Shown: piece by piece, positions 44,501-52,576 of the stretch
How positions within the stretch are numbered: the first letter of the stretch is position 1
Layout of the letters: each line of letters starts with the position of its first letter
The notes under the pieces: generated by a model
What the model was told of the DNA's origin: nothing
What the model saw: only the letters and a program-made list of their open reading frames with translations
The model's database searches: none
Assembly (NCBI GenBank): GCA_041686375.1
Contig: JAWLEB010000003.1
Span: 105,549-169,548 of the forward strand
Length of the DNA: 64,000 nucleotides
Direction of reading: 5' to 3'
Source of the DNA: JAGXLC01 sp041686375
GTDB lineage: Bacteria > Bacteroidota > Bacteroidia > Bacteroidales > UBA12077
Position numbers and translations under genes: made by a program

Positions 44501-44900
44501 CGTTCTTGATGAAAAAAACAAACAGCTTGAGTTTGCTGGTGCATTCAGACCTTTATATCTTTTGAGGGACAACAAAATTGAAGAAATAAAAGGAGACAGG
44601 TTTTCTGTTGGTATGCTTGAATATTTAATGGATGAGCCAAAAATCCATAAAAAGACTATCAATTTGAAGGACGATGATATAATTTATTTGTTTACAGATG
44701 GATATGCAGATCAATTCGGCGGACCAGACTCTAAAAAGTTTAAATACCGAAGATTCAGACATTTACTTTTAACTATTCATCAATTTCCCATGAATCAGCA
44801 AAAAGAATATTTGGATAAAAGTTTGCAAGAATGGCAAGGAAGCCAGGAACAAGTTGATGATATTCTTATAGTAGGTTTCAGATTTAATAATAATTATTAA
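41586..44900 (+). CDS. Two-component-type propeller sensor with SpoIIE phosphatase output
   Basis: This 1104-aa membrane protein has a signal peptide ending SLA before Gln24. Fourteen Reg_prop-type repeats follow (WIGTxxGLxxY/F pattern, about 30-690), consistent with two seven-bladed periplasmic propellers. Next are a Y_Y_Y-like domain (about 700-780), one transmembrane span (about 791-812), a coiled coil and a SpoIIE/PP2C phosphatase. The phosphatase shows SGDFYW (887-892), DCTGHGVPGAF (906-916) and a late VDDILIVGFRF acidic motif. There is no histidine kinase. I took the ATG at 41586, because it gives a clean signal peptide, over one at 41490. It probably senses an outside ligand, perhaps a glycan, and dephosphorylates an anti-sigma-factor antagonist. 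Confidence 0.88.
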   Translation: MNFREQILLFISIYFIAATSSLAQLAHTKSFDVKDGLSQSNVTCLLHDSRGFLWIGTQDGLNRYDGYEFTTIKQTPSLQNTLSNNTINHLMESESGDIWIATNNGLNKYNPHTGKFTSYLHKEDDEYSLPQNRVFHVYQDSEGNIWVKTLHYLSKFKPESGKFYNYEHFNDYFNYFDGINNFPILEDEQGRLWVGTKDGLTLFDKDLEIFKRYYHRPESSTSLSDNRITHLYQDKKGNIWVATNKGLNLFDPDNESFKRYLLDEDIEDESLPANIINVVYEDKEGVLWVGTEEGLFVFNWQKEKFEPAREVLDSDNRLLDGSVRTIAQGRSKVIWTGGLQGLLKIQKKLKNFEVYKNDRSGDPLFGDNIIASIYKENNSKIWIGTWTSGLFWFNPNSMETRHFTEQDQFIPDDDIHILFRDSKKRLWIGTQNGIVYYDLKSQKFVQINEPKIKQVFENNRIYSIKESNDNKIWFASRNGLHILDDKTMELNSYFNKSYDDNSLSSNQVYDILIDSDDDIWIATDKGLNRYNKEEDDFKRYDRIDITCDSCLLNNEIISLYEDSLNNIWIGTTGGLHKFDKQTENFLAYTEEDGLPNNFIYAILEDDRGNLWISTNLGISKFNPYNEEFSNYTIYDGLQHYEYNHLAAHKAYDGEFFFGGIEGLNAFYPDSIQVSEYMPKMVITSVEINTDKDINSYKLFGKDTVFIPYNHNLLILEFSSLDMAIPSENQYAYMLEGLEDNWIHIQNRRYTTFSRLSPGKYKFRVKGTNNDGVWNEHGASLHIIVETPFWRTELALVIYLVLGITLIFLIFHWRTKRLRKANRELKEKEVIARQVAKQKEELSIKNRNITDSLIYAKRIQESLLPTVTSFKNIFENSFILYKPKDIVSGDFYWINRVEDKLFIAVVDCTGHGVPGAFMSIIGVELLNNITSEQKVLEPDKILYDLNKGISMTLSNTDGDSHTYIHDGMDIALCVLDEKNKQLEFAGAFRPLYLLRDNKIEEIKGDRFSVGMLEYLMDEPKIHKKTINLKDDDIIYLFTDGYADQFGGPDSKKFKYRRFRHLLLTIHQFPMNQQKEYLDKSLQEWQGSQEQVDDILIVGFRFNNNY

Positions 44901-44957
44901 ACTGTTTTGATTTCTTTTAGAAATTTTGCTTTACCAATTTTGAAGATGATATTTTGC

Positions 44958-45081
44958 ATAGCCCCGTCCTTTAGGGCGGGCATTCAAATGCGCTTCTGGT
45001 CTATGATTTCTGAAAATTTTTAGAAATCGAACAGATAATTAGGCTTTACCACAGACCCTGCCCTAAAGGACGGGGGGCTAT
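44958..45081. repeat. Palindromic element between convergent genes (MITE/REP-like)
   Basis: The left arm (44958-44980) is complementary to the right arm (45056-45081), differing only by two extra C and one mismatch; the shared core is GTCCTTTAGGGC. In the centre a 12-base arm (45005-45016) pairs with TTTTTAGAAATC (45017-45028) except at one position. The left arm also folds on itself (CCCGTCC-TTTA-GGGCGGG). No coding region is inside. It may be a MITE, a REP-like palindrome of the IS200/IS605 kind, or a bidirectional terminator of both convergent genes. Confidence 0.6.
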
Positions 45082-45125
45082 AAATAAAACTAATTTGTTA
45101 AAGCAGGACAAAATCAAAACAGTTT

Positions 45126-46853
45126 CTAAGAGTTATTTTCAAGTAAATTTTTCATTTTGTCCAATAAAGTTTCGATTTGAAATGGCTTGCTTATATAGTC
45201 GTCTGTACCTGCAGCCAGGCATTCTTCTTTGTCGCCTAGTAAGGCATTTGCCGTTATTGCAATTATTGGTGTATGTGTATTTGTACTTTTTTCAATATTC
45301 CTGATTTTTTTCGTAGTTACAATACCATTCATTACCGGCATTTGTATGTCCATTAGGATGATATCGTATTTTACAGAGCCAAACTTATCCAACGCTTCTT
45401 TTCCATTATTAGCAACGTCAACATTTTTGACCGACTTTTTCAGACTTAATAAAACGATTTTTTGATTAATGAGGTTGTCTTCCACCAAAAGCACGTTTGC
45501 ATCTTTCAAATTCAACTCTGATGAAGTTGTTTTTCTAGCCTTTACTTGAGTCTGATCTTTCTCCGGAGACGTTTGTGGCTCTGCCTTTTTAAAATCCAAT
45601 TCAAATTTGAAAATGGTGGTATCATCAGAAAGTGAAATCTCTAAATCTCCATTTAATGAATTAATCATTTTCTTTGCTATATTTAATTCAAGTTGATGGA
45701 TGATCTGTTCATTCTTTGATTGTGGAGATTTTGTTTTTATATTTTTTGCAATCGAGCTGAGTCCCTTTGTATGTAGTTCGAAAATTACCCCTGTGGTATC
45801 ATTAGATTTACCGGTTTTTTTGAGGTAAATGTTGATTTCTCGATTCTTAGAGGAATGCTTGAGTATTTGTTCAATGAGATTCAAAAATATTTGTTTGATT
45901 TTTACCGGATCACCTAATAAGGAGTAATGAATTTCAGAGGAGATATTCATCACCGGATAGTTATCTGCTTCAGCATTATCTTCGTCAGAGAAAAGATTGA
46001 AAGTATTTTGCAGGGTGCTGTTTAGGTCAAAAGTTATTTCATACTGTTTTCTTTTCTGAACATCTACATTACTAATCTCCGAAAAACTATTAACTACATC
46101 CACAATATTGTTGGCGGAAGCAAGGATAGTGTCAAAATAGTCTTTGTGCTGTTCATTAAGTACTGAAGGGTCGATCATATTTGACACTACAACAATGTTG
46201 TTTAAGGGAGTACGTATTTGGTGAGATACTTTAGAAATAAATTTTTCTTTATTTTTTAATTCATCAGATAATTGATTTAACTCCTTCTGTTGTTTTTCTA
46301 TTGTACTGTCGATATTTTGCTGTACAACATTTATAAGATAAGCACATCCAGCATAGGCTAAAATAAATAATAATTTATAGGTGATATGAAAATCATTGGA
46401 ATAATGAGAGAAAACAGGTAAGAACAATGTTAAAGTTACAATAATAAAAAATATTGCAGCAATCAGATTTCCCTTTTTTGGGGTCAGTGTAAGAAATGCT
46501 ACGGGGAATACAGCATACCATAAAATATCCGGCTCTGTGATTTTGCCTAACCATAGGGCTATTAGTGAAAAAAATGAAATTAGAAAAACAAAAGATTTGC
46601 TTGCAAATTCTTTTTTAATCTTAGCTGTATTCAAAAGAACTAAATTAGTTGCTACCAGTAGGATTGGGATAATATAAGTTATAAGGCTTGTAAATGTCTG
46701 CTCCAGCGTAGAGGTTGTAACTCCATATACAACAACTAAGCCTGTAAAAAACAATGATAATACATTAATTAGTTGTCTTTTATTAATTTTTTTTATTGTA
46801 GGGCTAATATCATTACTAAGAAAGAACTGCTTTGAATTTTTGTAAATGCTCAT
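45126..46853 (-). CDS. Hybrid histidine kinase/receiver with degenerate ATPase
   Basis: This 575-aa protein has about six transmembrane segments (about 30-180), a short coiled coil, a HisKA-like domain with His211 in VSHQIRTPLN, a HATPase-like domain (about 300-425) and a receiver (about 453-573). The receiver is intact, with D502, T534 and K556. The ATPase is not: Gln212 replaces the usual Glu after His, Gln329 sits where the N-box Asn belongs, and the DxGxG and GLGL motifs are absent. It may be a receiver regulated by other kinases, or a pseudokinase. It is convergent with the propeller-SpoIIE gene. Confidence 0.85.
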   Translation of the reverse strand: MSIYKNSKQFFLSNDISPTIKKINKRQLINVLSLFFTGLVVVYGVTTSTLEQTFTSLITYIIPILLVATNLVLLNTAKIKKEFASKSFVFLISFFSLIALWLGKITEPDILWYAVFPVAFLTLTPKKGNLIAAIFFIIVTLTLFLPVFSHYSNDFHITYKLLFILAYAGCAYLINVVQQNIDSTIEKQQKELNQLSDELKNKEKFISKVSHQIRTPLNNIVVVSNMIDPSVLNEQHKDYFDTILASANNIVDVVNSFSEISNVDVQKRKQYEITFDLNSTLQNTFNLFSDEDNAEADNYPVMNISSEIHYSLLGDPVKIKQIFLNLIEQILKHSSKNREINIYLKKTGKSNDTTGVIFELHTKGLSSIAKNIKTKSPQSKNEQIIHQLELNIAKKMINSLNGDLEISLSDDTTIFKFELDFKKAEPQTSPEKDQTQVKARKTTSSELNLKDANVLLVEDNLINQKIVLLSLKKSVKNVDVANNGKEALDKFGSVKYDIILMDIQMPVMNGIVTTKKIRNIEKSTNTHTPIIAITANALLGDKEECLAAGTDDYISKPFQIETLLDKMKNLLENNS

Positions 46854-46855
46854 AA

Positions 46856-46903
46856 AATAATTCCCATTTTATTCAGGGTAATAATTCCCATTTTGTTCGG
46901 GGT
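46856..46903. repeat. 24-bp tandem repeat in the kinase leader
   Basis: Two adjacent 24-base units (46856-46879 and 46880-46903) match at 22 of 24 positions; each begins AATAATTCCCATTTT. They lie just upstream of the minus-strand kinase start at 46853. They could be a tandem operator or simply a slippage product. Confidence 0.75.
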
Positions 46904-47035
46904 AAAAATAATAATTAATTTGCAATTCATTTTTTTGATCCTTTAAAAATACAAAAAATAAGCAATTTTGTTGTAATGAGGAGAAGAGAACTTTTGAAAA
47001 ATTTTATAATCTGTTTAATTTTTTTCAGGATGTTG

Positions 47036-47043
47036 TACCTTTG
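47036..47043 (+). promoter_or_regulatory. Predicted -7 box for the exported protein-udk operon
   Basis: TACCTTTG matches TAnnTTTG, 32 bases upstream of the start at 47076. A clear -33 box is not seen. Confidence 0.45.
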
Positions 47044-47075
47044 TTGAAAATTGGTACTAATCAAAAAGAGATATT

Positions 47076-47945
47076 ATGAAGATAACATTATTTGTTTTAG
47101 GAATTTTTATAACCATTACATCCGCATTTGCTCAAGAATACGTCCCTACTGTACAAGAACTTGACAAATTTTTTAATACAGAGACTAAAGTTGTCCTTAG
47201 ACCCAATCCTATTTCAACTTATAATACTAAAATTAAGCAGGCAGTTGAGAATAGCTGGGTAATAACCGATTATGAGTTTTTGGAGTACCCGGAATTCGAA
47301 GAAATGCGTAAGAGTTCTGAATACTCCTTTCTTGCTGAGAACATTGTTGTATTTGAAAAAGATAAAACCAAGGCACGTTACAGATTTTTAAGTTTGCTTC
47401 TTGGAGAAAAATCACGTTTTTTAGAAGATATGCCTACATTAGTGGCTGTTCCCCTGGCATATAAAGACGTTGACGAGGAGTACTATAATTATAAAATTGA
47501 AGTTATCGTAAGGTTTATACAAAAACATGTTAAACTGATGAAGGAGAATCCTGATATTATTTCAGATGATATTTTTGATTACTACAATGATAATATTGAA
47601 GATATTCGTGGTAAAACCCTGTATCTTATAAAAGATGAACTTGCAGAAGATGTTAATACGAGGGAAGAAATTGAGCAGTATTACCCTTATGATTTTAAAC
47701 TAGTTACAAGGGAGGATGTTGAGCAGGCAATTAAAGAAAAAGAGGAGGATGTAGTATTTCTTCATAAAGTCGGCCCACAGGGATCAAGGCTGAGAGCACG
47801 GTGTTATAAAATATTAATGGGAGCCAAAGATGCTAATTTTTACTATTTTGATTATCACAATGTAGTTAAAGGAAGAAGGCCCGATGGTTTTCTTAAAAAA
47901 GATTTCAGAAAACTTAAACGAAAAGCAAAAGGTGGACTTTTTTAA
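47076..47945 (+). CDS. Exported protein of unknown function
   Basis: I do not recognise this 289-aa protein. It has a signal peptide (MKITLFVLGIFITITSAFA) with Gln20 at the predicted +1. The mature part is rich in charged and aromatic residues. It has a Glu/Asp-rich middle, paired stretches such as NSWVITDYEFLEYPEFEEM and a basic C-terminus ending KRKAKGGLF. No catalytic motif is visible. It may be part of a family restricted to Bacteroidota. It is 18 bases ahead of udk. A link to gliding (GldN) was considered and not supported. Confidence 0.75.
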   Translation: MKITLFVLGIFITITSAFAQEYVPTVQELDKFFNTETKVVLRPNPISTYNTKIKQAVENSWVITDYEFLEYPEFEEMRKSSEYSFLAENIVVFEKDKTKARYRFLSLLLGEKSRFLEDMPTLVAVPLAYKDVDEEYYNYKIEVIVRFIQKHVKLMKENPDIISDDIFDYYNDNIEDIRGKTLYLIKDELAEDVNTREEIEQYYPYDFKLVTREDVEQAIKEKEEDVVFLHKVGPQGSRLRARCYKILMGAKDANFYYFDYHNVVKGRRPDGFLKKDFRKLKRKAKGGLF

Positions 47946-47963
47946 CATTTAAAATAAACAACT

Positions 47964-48584
47964 ATGCTTGTTGTTGGTATTGCTGGAGGAACAGGTTCCG
48001 GTAAAACTACAGTGTTAAAAGAGATAGTCAGAAGACTTCCAAAAGATGAGGTGGCTGTTTTAGCGCAGGATTCATATTATAGGGACAACAGTCATATGCC
48101 GCTGGAGAAAAGGCAGAAAATCAATTTTGACCATCCCGATTCAATAGAATTCGACCTTTTAAATAAGCATATTTGTGAACTTAAGAAGGGTGAACCCGTT
48201 AAACAGCCAATATATTCATATTTAACATGTATACGCTCGGATGAAACGATTCATGTTGAACCTAAAAATGTGATTGTTGTTGAGGGAATTTTAATTCTTC
48301 AAAATCCTGAATTGAGAAAACTTATGGACATTAAGGTTTTTGTTGATGCAGATAATGATGATCGCCTGATGCGTGTTATTGAGAGGGATATTGCTGAAAG
48401 AGGCCGCTCCGTGAGCAACGTTTTGGAAAGATATCAAAAGACCGTTAAGCCTATGCACCTCCAGTTTATTGAACGTACAAAACGTTATGCAGACATTATT
48501 GTTCCGCAGGGAGGAAAAAATATGGTAGCAATTGATATTCTGACTTCAATTATAGAAAAGTATATTTATGATGTAGAATACTAA
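47964..48584 (+). CDS. udk: Uridine kinase
   Basis: Udk (206 aa) phosphorylates uridine and cytidine in pyrimidine salvage. The P-loop GGTGSGKT is at 8-15, with DSYYRDNSHMP and NFDHPDS characteristic of the family. It is 11 bases before the exonuclease gene and forms an operon with the exported protein. Confidence 0.95.
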   Translation: MLVVGIAGGTGSGKTTVLKEIVRRLPKDEVAVLAQDSYYRDNSHMPLEKRQKINFDHPDSIEFDLLNKHICELKKGEPVKQPIYSYLTCIRSDETIHVEPKNVIVVEGILILQNPELRKLMDIKVFVDADNDDRLMRVIERDIAERGRSVSNVLERYQKTVKPMHLQFIERTKRYADIIVPQGGKNMVAIDILTSIIEKYIYDVEY

Positions 48585-48595
48585 ATATTTTTTAT

Positions 48596-49324
48596 ATGCT
48601 TGAAAAGATTGATTTAACAAAGATTTTATTCCTTGATATAGAAACAGTACCACAGTTTTCTTCATTTGATGAATTGCCGGAGAAATTTAAAGATTTATGG
48701 AATAAGAAGTCGTCTTACTTCAGAAAAGAAGAAGAAACTGCTGAGGATGTCTATAAAAGGGCAGGTATTTATGCTGAATTTGGAAAAATTGTCTGCATAT
48801 CGGTTGGGATAATTAAAAATACAGATGAAGGAAAATATGGTTTACGTATTAAATCATTTTTTGGACATAATGAAAAAGAGTTATTGGGTGATTTCACGGA
48901 AATGATAAATAAACTTGCTGAAAAGAAAGAAATTTATTTATGTGCACATAATGGAAAAGAGTTTGATTTTCCCTACATTGCAAGACGTATGTTGGTTAAT
49001 GGCATTTCTTTGCCCGAAGTACTGAATGTACCAGGAAAAAAACCATGGGATGTTCCATTTCTTGATACGATGGAGTTATGGAAATTTGGCGATTACAAGC
49101 ATTTTACCAGTCTTGACTTGTTAGCATATATTTTTAATATCCCTACACCAAAAGAGGATATTGATGGCAGTCAAGTGGGAGATGTATACTGGCAAGAAGA
49201 AAATCTCCAAAGAATAGTAGAGTATTGCGAAAAGGATGTGATAGCTCTTGTGCAACTTTTCTTAAGATACAAATCATTTCCTTTGATTGAAAATGACGCT
49301 ATTGAAAGTGTAACTAATGATTAG
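48596..49324 (+). CDS. Predicted 3'-5' exonuclease (DEDDy, PolB-related)
   Basis: This 242-aa protein resembles the polymerase-B-like exonuclease family. The DEDDy acids appear as D14/E16 in LDIET, D124 in NGKEFDFP and Y210/D214 in YCEKD. No polymerase domain is attached. The final 11 bases overlap the end of the convergent hydrolase gene. Its role, perhaps in DNA repair or RNA turnover, is inferred only from the fold. Confidence 0.88.
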   Translation: MLEKIDLTKILFLDIETVPQFSSFDELPEKFKDLWNKKSSYFRKEEETAEDVYKRAGIYAEFGKIVCISVGIIKNTDEGKYGLRIKSFFGHNEKELLGDFTEMINKLAEKKEIYLCAHNGKEFDFPYIARRMLVNGISLPEVLNVPGKKPWDVPFLDTMELWKFGDYKHFTSLDLLAYIFNIPTPKEDIDGSQVGDVYWQEENLQRIVEYCEKDVIALVQLFLRYKSFPLIENDAIESVTND

Positions 49325-50138
49325 CCGCTAGAAAGTTTTTTGCAACAGATAAAAATTCCTGCTGCTTTTCAGCATGTACCCAGTGGCCTGCATTTTTAAT
49401 GGTGGTGATTGTAGCTTTCGGAAAAAGCTTTTTGATTTTAATTTTATCATCGTCTCCGATATATTCAGAGTATTCGCCTTTTATAAACAATGCTGGTATT
49501 GATTCTATGGGTTTCGTGCTTTCATCAATTTGGATACCGTCCATTGTCTTTTCAAGTTCATTGTATAAAGTGTCTATATTGAGTATCCAGTAAAACTTTT
49601 TGTTTTCATCTCTTTTTAAGTTTTTTAATAGAAATTGACGCACATTCTTATAAGGGATATATTGAGCAAGATGACTTTCGGCTTCTTTTATGGTTTTAGT
49701 GTTTTTGAGATCCAAACTTTTTAGGGCATTCAGTATATTTTTGTGCATTTCCAGATGGAAGTGGTCTGAATTTTCAGGACTATATCTTGCCGGAGAAATA
49801 TCAACAACGATAAGTTTGGAAATTTTTTCAGGATTTTTTACGGCGCAGAATATAGCTGTTTTACCGCCCATAGAGTGCCCAATGATGTTTGCACGCTTTA
49901 TGTTGTGATCATTTATGAATTCGATCAAATCGTCGCTCATATCTTCATAAGTGTGCGATTTACTATGTGGCGAAAGTCCATGATTTCTTTGGTCAACTAA
50001 ATAAACAGTAGATTTGTCTGCAAGTTTTTGTCCAATATTCATCCAATTGTCGGATGAACCATAAAGGCCATGAAGAATGATAAGGGGTTCTCCTTTATCC
50101 CCAATTACTTTATAATTTAACTTCATAATACGTTTCAT
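49314..50138 (-). CDS. Alpha/beta hydrolase (esterase YbfF-like)
   Basis: This 274-aa cytosolic protein has the fold of esterases and thioesterases. The oxyanion HG is at 23-24, the nucleophile elbow GHSMGG carries Ser89 and AGHWVHAEK gives His252; the acid is likely Asp113 or a residue near 229. The start overlaps the pdxJ stop by four bases (ATGA), so the two are co-translated. The substrate is unknown. Confidence 0.88.
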   Translation of the reverse strand: MKRIMKLNYKVIGDKGEPLIILHGLYGSSDNWMNIGQKLADKSTVYLVDQRNHGLSPHSKSHTYEDMSDDLIEFINDHNIKRANIIGHSMGGKTAIFCAVKNPEKISKLIVVDISPARYSPENSDHFHLEMHKNILNALKSLDLKNTKTIKEAESHLAQYIPYKNVRQFLLKNLKRDENKKFYWILNIDTLYNELEKTMDGIQIDESTKPIESIPALFIKGEYSEYIGDDDKIKIKKLFPKATITTIKNAGHWVHAEKQQEFLSVAKNFLAANH

Positions 50139-50848
50139 TTAAGTTGCCTGAGATACAACTGAATTGTATTTTCTAGTCCATAATACAATGAATCTGCTAT
50201 TAAAGCATGACCAATTGACACTTCTTTAAGAAACGGAATATTATCATTCAAATATTTAAGATTGTATAGATCAAGATCATGCCCGGCATTAAGTTCTATC
50301 CCTTCCTGATTTGCCACATCAGCAGCCTTTATAAAAGGTTCAATAGCTTTTTCTTTATTTTCATGGAATAATGAAGCATACGGTTCAGTGTATAATTCAA
50401 CCCTGTCTGTACCAGTATCCTTTGCATTTTTGATAAATTCTGTGTTAGTTTCTATAAAGATTGATGTCCGTATCCCATTCTCATGGAATTTGTTTATGAT
50501 TTTTTTAAGAAATTCTTTATTTTCAATTGTATTCCATCCTTGGTTCGAAGTGAGAACCCCTGGTGGATCAGGTACCAGGGTAACCTGATCAGGCTTATTT
50601 TCAATAACCAAATTCATAAAGGCTTCGGAAGGATAACCTTCAATATTAAATTCAGTTTGAATGATAGGCCTGATATCACGAACGTCCTTATATTTAATAT
50701 GTCTCTCATCAGGTCTCGGGTGTACGGTAACTCCTTCTGCTCCAAATCGTTCACAATTCCTTGCGGCTTCTAAAACGTTGGGAATATTTCCCCCTCTCAC
50801 ATTTCTTAATGTAGCAATTTTATTTATATTTACACTTAATCTGGTCAT
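50135..50848 (-). CDS. pdxJ: Pyridoxine 5'-phosphate synthase
   Basis: PdxJ (237 aa) condenses 1-deoxyxylulose-5-phosphate with 3-amino-2-oxopropyl phosphate in the DXP-dependent vitamin B6 pathway. LSVNINKIATLRNVRG, GVTVHPRPDERHI and LNAGHDLDLYN are the conserved TIM-barrel segments. It diverges from the CBS/nadK operon and overlaps the hydrolase gene by an ATGA. Confidence 0.96.
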   Translation of the reverse strand: MTRLSVNINKIATLRNVRGGNIPNVLEAARNCERFGAEGVTVHPRPDERHIKYKDVRDIRPIIQTEFNIEGYPSEAFMNLVIENKPDQVTLVPDPPGVLTSNQGWNTIENKEFLKKIINKFHENGIRTSIFIETNTEFIKNAKDTGTDRVELYTEPYASLFHENKEKAIEPFIKAADVANQEGIELNAGHDLDLYNLKYLNDNIPFLKEVSIGHALIADSLYYGLENTIQLYLRQLK

Positions 50849-50901
50849 ATATTTTTTAACGATTAAAATAGAACACTTTGTGACTCGTTTTTGTTAAGGT
50901 A

Positions 50902-50909
50902 CAAAGGTA
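50902..50909 (-). promoter_or_regulatory. Predicted -7 box for pdxJ
   Basis: TACCTTTG on the minus strand lies 53 bases upstream of the pdxJ start, in the 84-base divergent gap with the CBS gene. The -33 box is not clear. Confidence 0.4.
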
Positions 50910-50932
50910 AGTTTTTTAAATAAATTTCATAG

Positions 50933-51598
50933 ATGATTGCTAAGGACATTATATCCGAAGAGATGCCTTCAGTAAGAACCTCAGACACTGGACTGGAGGC
51001 TCTTAATTGGATGACTTTCTTTAAGGTTTCTCATATACCTATTGTAAACAATAAATTTTTTTTAGGCCTACTTTCTGAGAATGATATTTATGATTTAAAT
51101 AATCCGGAAGAACCTATTGGCAATCATAATTTGTCTTTGTTTAAAGCCTATGTTCTACCCACACAGCACATTTATGAAATTTTAGAGGTTGCCAGTAGAC
51201 TGAAGCTGTCTATTATTCCAGTAGTAGATGATAATAAGGAATATCAAGGAATTATTAAACTAACAGATCTTTTACATGAATTTGCTAAAGTTTCTGCTAT
51301 TGAAAAGCCTGGTGGAATTATTGTATTAGAAGTCCATGTTAATGATTATTCAGTTAGTGAAATAGCCCAGATAATCGAATCCAATAATGCGAAAGTTCTT
51401 AGTTTATATATACTCACTATCCCGGATTCTGTTAGACTTGAAGTACATATAAAAGTTAATGTATCCGATATAACATCCATTCTGCAAACGTTCAACCGTT
51501 ATGAATATGAAATTAAAGCTTCACATTTGGAGATGGATAAACAGGATGAGTTATATAACGCTCGCTATGAATTATTAATGCGATATTTAAATACATAG
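50933..51598 (+). CDS. CBS-domain protein with C-terminal ACT-like domain
   Basis: This 221-aa cytosolic protein has two CBS motifs (about 1-55 and 65-120) that usually bind adenosine nucleotides. An ACT-like region follows (about 135-215, VLEVHVNDYSVSEIAQIIE and LEVHIKVN). There is no enzyme domain, so it is a likely sensor or regulator. It is 11 bases ahead of nadK, which suggests a tie to nucleotide or NAD status. The exact ligand is unknown. Confidence 0.85.
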   Translation: MIAKDIISEEMPSVRTSDTGLEALNWMTFFKVSHIPIVNNKFFLGLLSENDIYDLNNPEEPIGNHNLSLFKAYVLPTQHIYEILEVASRLKLSIIPVVDDNKEYQGIIKLTDLLHEFAKVSAIEKPGGIIVLEVHVNDYSVSEIAQIIESNNAKVLSLYILTIPDSVRLEVHIKVNVSDITSILQTFNRYEYEIKASHLEMDKQDELYNARYELLMRYLNT

Positions 51599-51609
51599 TA
51601 GTCTTGATT

Positions 51610-52491
51610 ATGAAGGTAGCTATTTACGGAAGAAAATTAGATATAAGTAATGATCAATATATTAACCAGTTAATTGATGTCCTTAGAAAATACCATTTTG
51701 AAATATTTTTCTACGATGTTTTTTTTAATTCTTTAAAACTAGAAACCAAATACGCTTCAGGAGTAAGTGGGTTGTTCAATGGATATAAAGATATAAGGCC
51801 GGATATTGATTGCCTCATAAGCATTGGCGGAGATGGAACATTTTTAGACACCCTGGCATTAGTACAGGATACTAACATTCCGGTAATAGGAATAAATTAT
51901 GGAAAATTGGGTTTTTTGGCCAGTATTTCTAAAGAAGATGATATCGAAAATGTGGTTAAAGCACTACATGAAAAAAAATATTCGATTGAAAGACGCAGTT
52001 TGCTACAGGTTGAATCTCAAAATGGTACATTGCCCAAGTTTAATAAGGCTCTAAATGATATGACCATTCAGAAGAAGGAATCACAGATGATAACTGTCCA
52101 TGTTTATCTGGATGGGGAATTTTTAAATTCTTACTGGGCAGATGGTTTAATTATTGCAACTCCTACAGGTTCAACAGCTTACTCTTTAAGTGTGGGGGGG
52201 CCTATTTTGTTGCCTCAAAATACAAATTATATTATTTCTCCGATATCACCGCATAATTTAACAATAAGACCAATTGTTGTACCCGATGATTGCGAAATTA
52301 CTCTTAATCCTGAAGGACGATCCACAAAATACCTGGTTACGATGGATCATCGTTCTGAGATCATTAAAGGGAAAATCTCTCTGAAAGTTTTTCGTGCTGA
52401 TTATCAAATGAATGTAATAAGATTACAGCATTCAAATTTCTATAATACATTGCGAAATAAATTGATGTGGGGAATCGACAGAAGAAATTAA
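51610..52491 (+). CDS. nadK: NAD kinase
   Basis: NadK (293 aa) phosphorylates NAD to NADP. GGDGTFLD (73-80) and NYGKLGFLA are the signature motifs and GSTAYSLSVGGPI marks the C-terminal domain. I chose the ATG at 51610 over an in-frame TTG at 51604. It leads into the DUF6089-uppS-bamA cluster. Confidence 0.96.
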   Translation: MKVAIYGRKLDISNDQYINQLIDVLRKYHFEIFFYDVFFNSLKLETKYASGVSGLFNGYKDIRPDIDCLISIGGDGTFLDTLALVQDTNIPVIGINYGKLGFLASISKEDDIENVVKALHEKKYSIERRSLLQVESQNGTLPKFNKALNDMTIQKKESQMITVHVYLDGEFLNSYWADGLIIATPTGSTAYSLSVGGPILLPQNTNYIISPISPHNLTIRPIVVPDDCEITLNPEGRSTKYLVTMDHRSEIIKGKISLKVFRADYQMNVIRLQHSNFYNTLRNKLMWGIDRRN

Positions 52492-52576
52492 TTTGGTAAA
52501 AATTTTAATTGTTTGTAACTTTATAAGATATAATAGGTATTGGTAAATAAATTCTAAAGAATAAGATAAGGAACGA

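Noticed and set aside
47076..47945. Gliding motility protein GldN/PorN
   Set aside because: The signal peptide fits, but I cannot find the conserved GldN segments and no gldK, gldL or gldM genes are adjacent.
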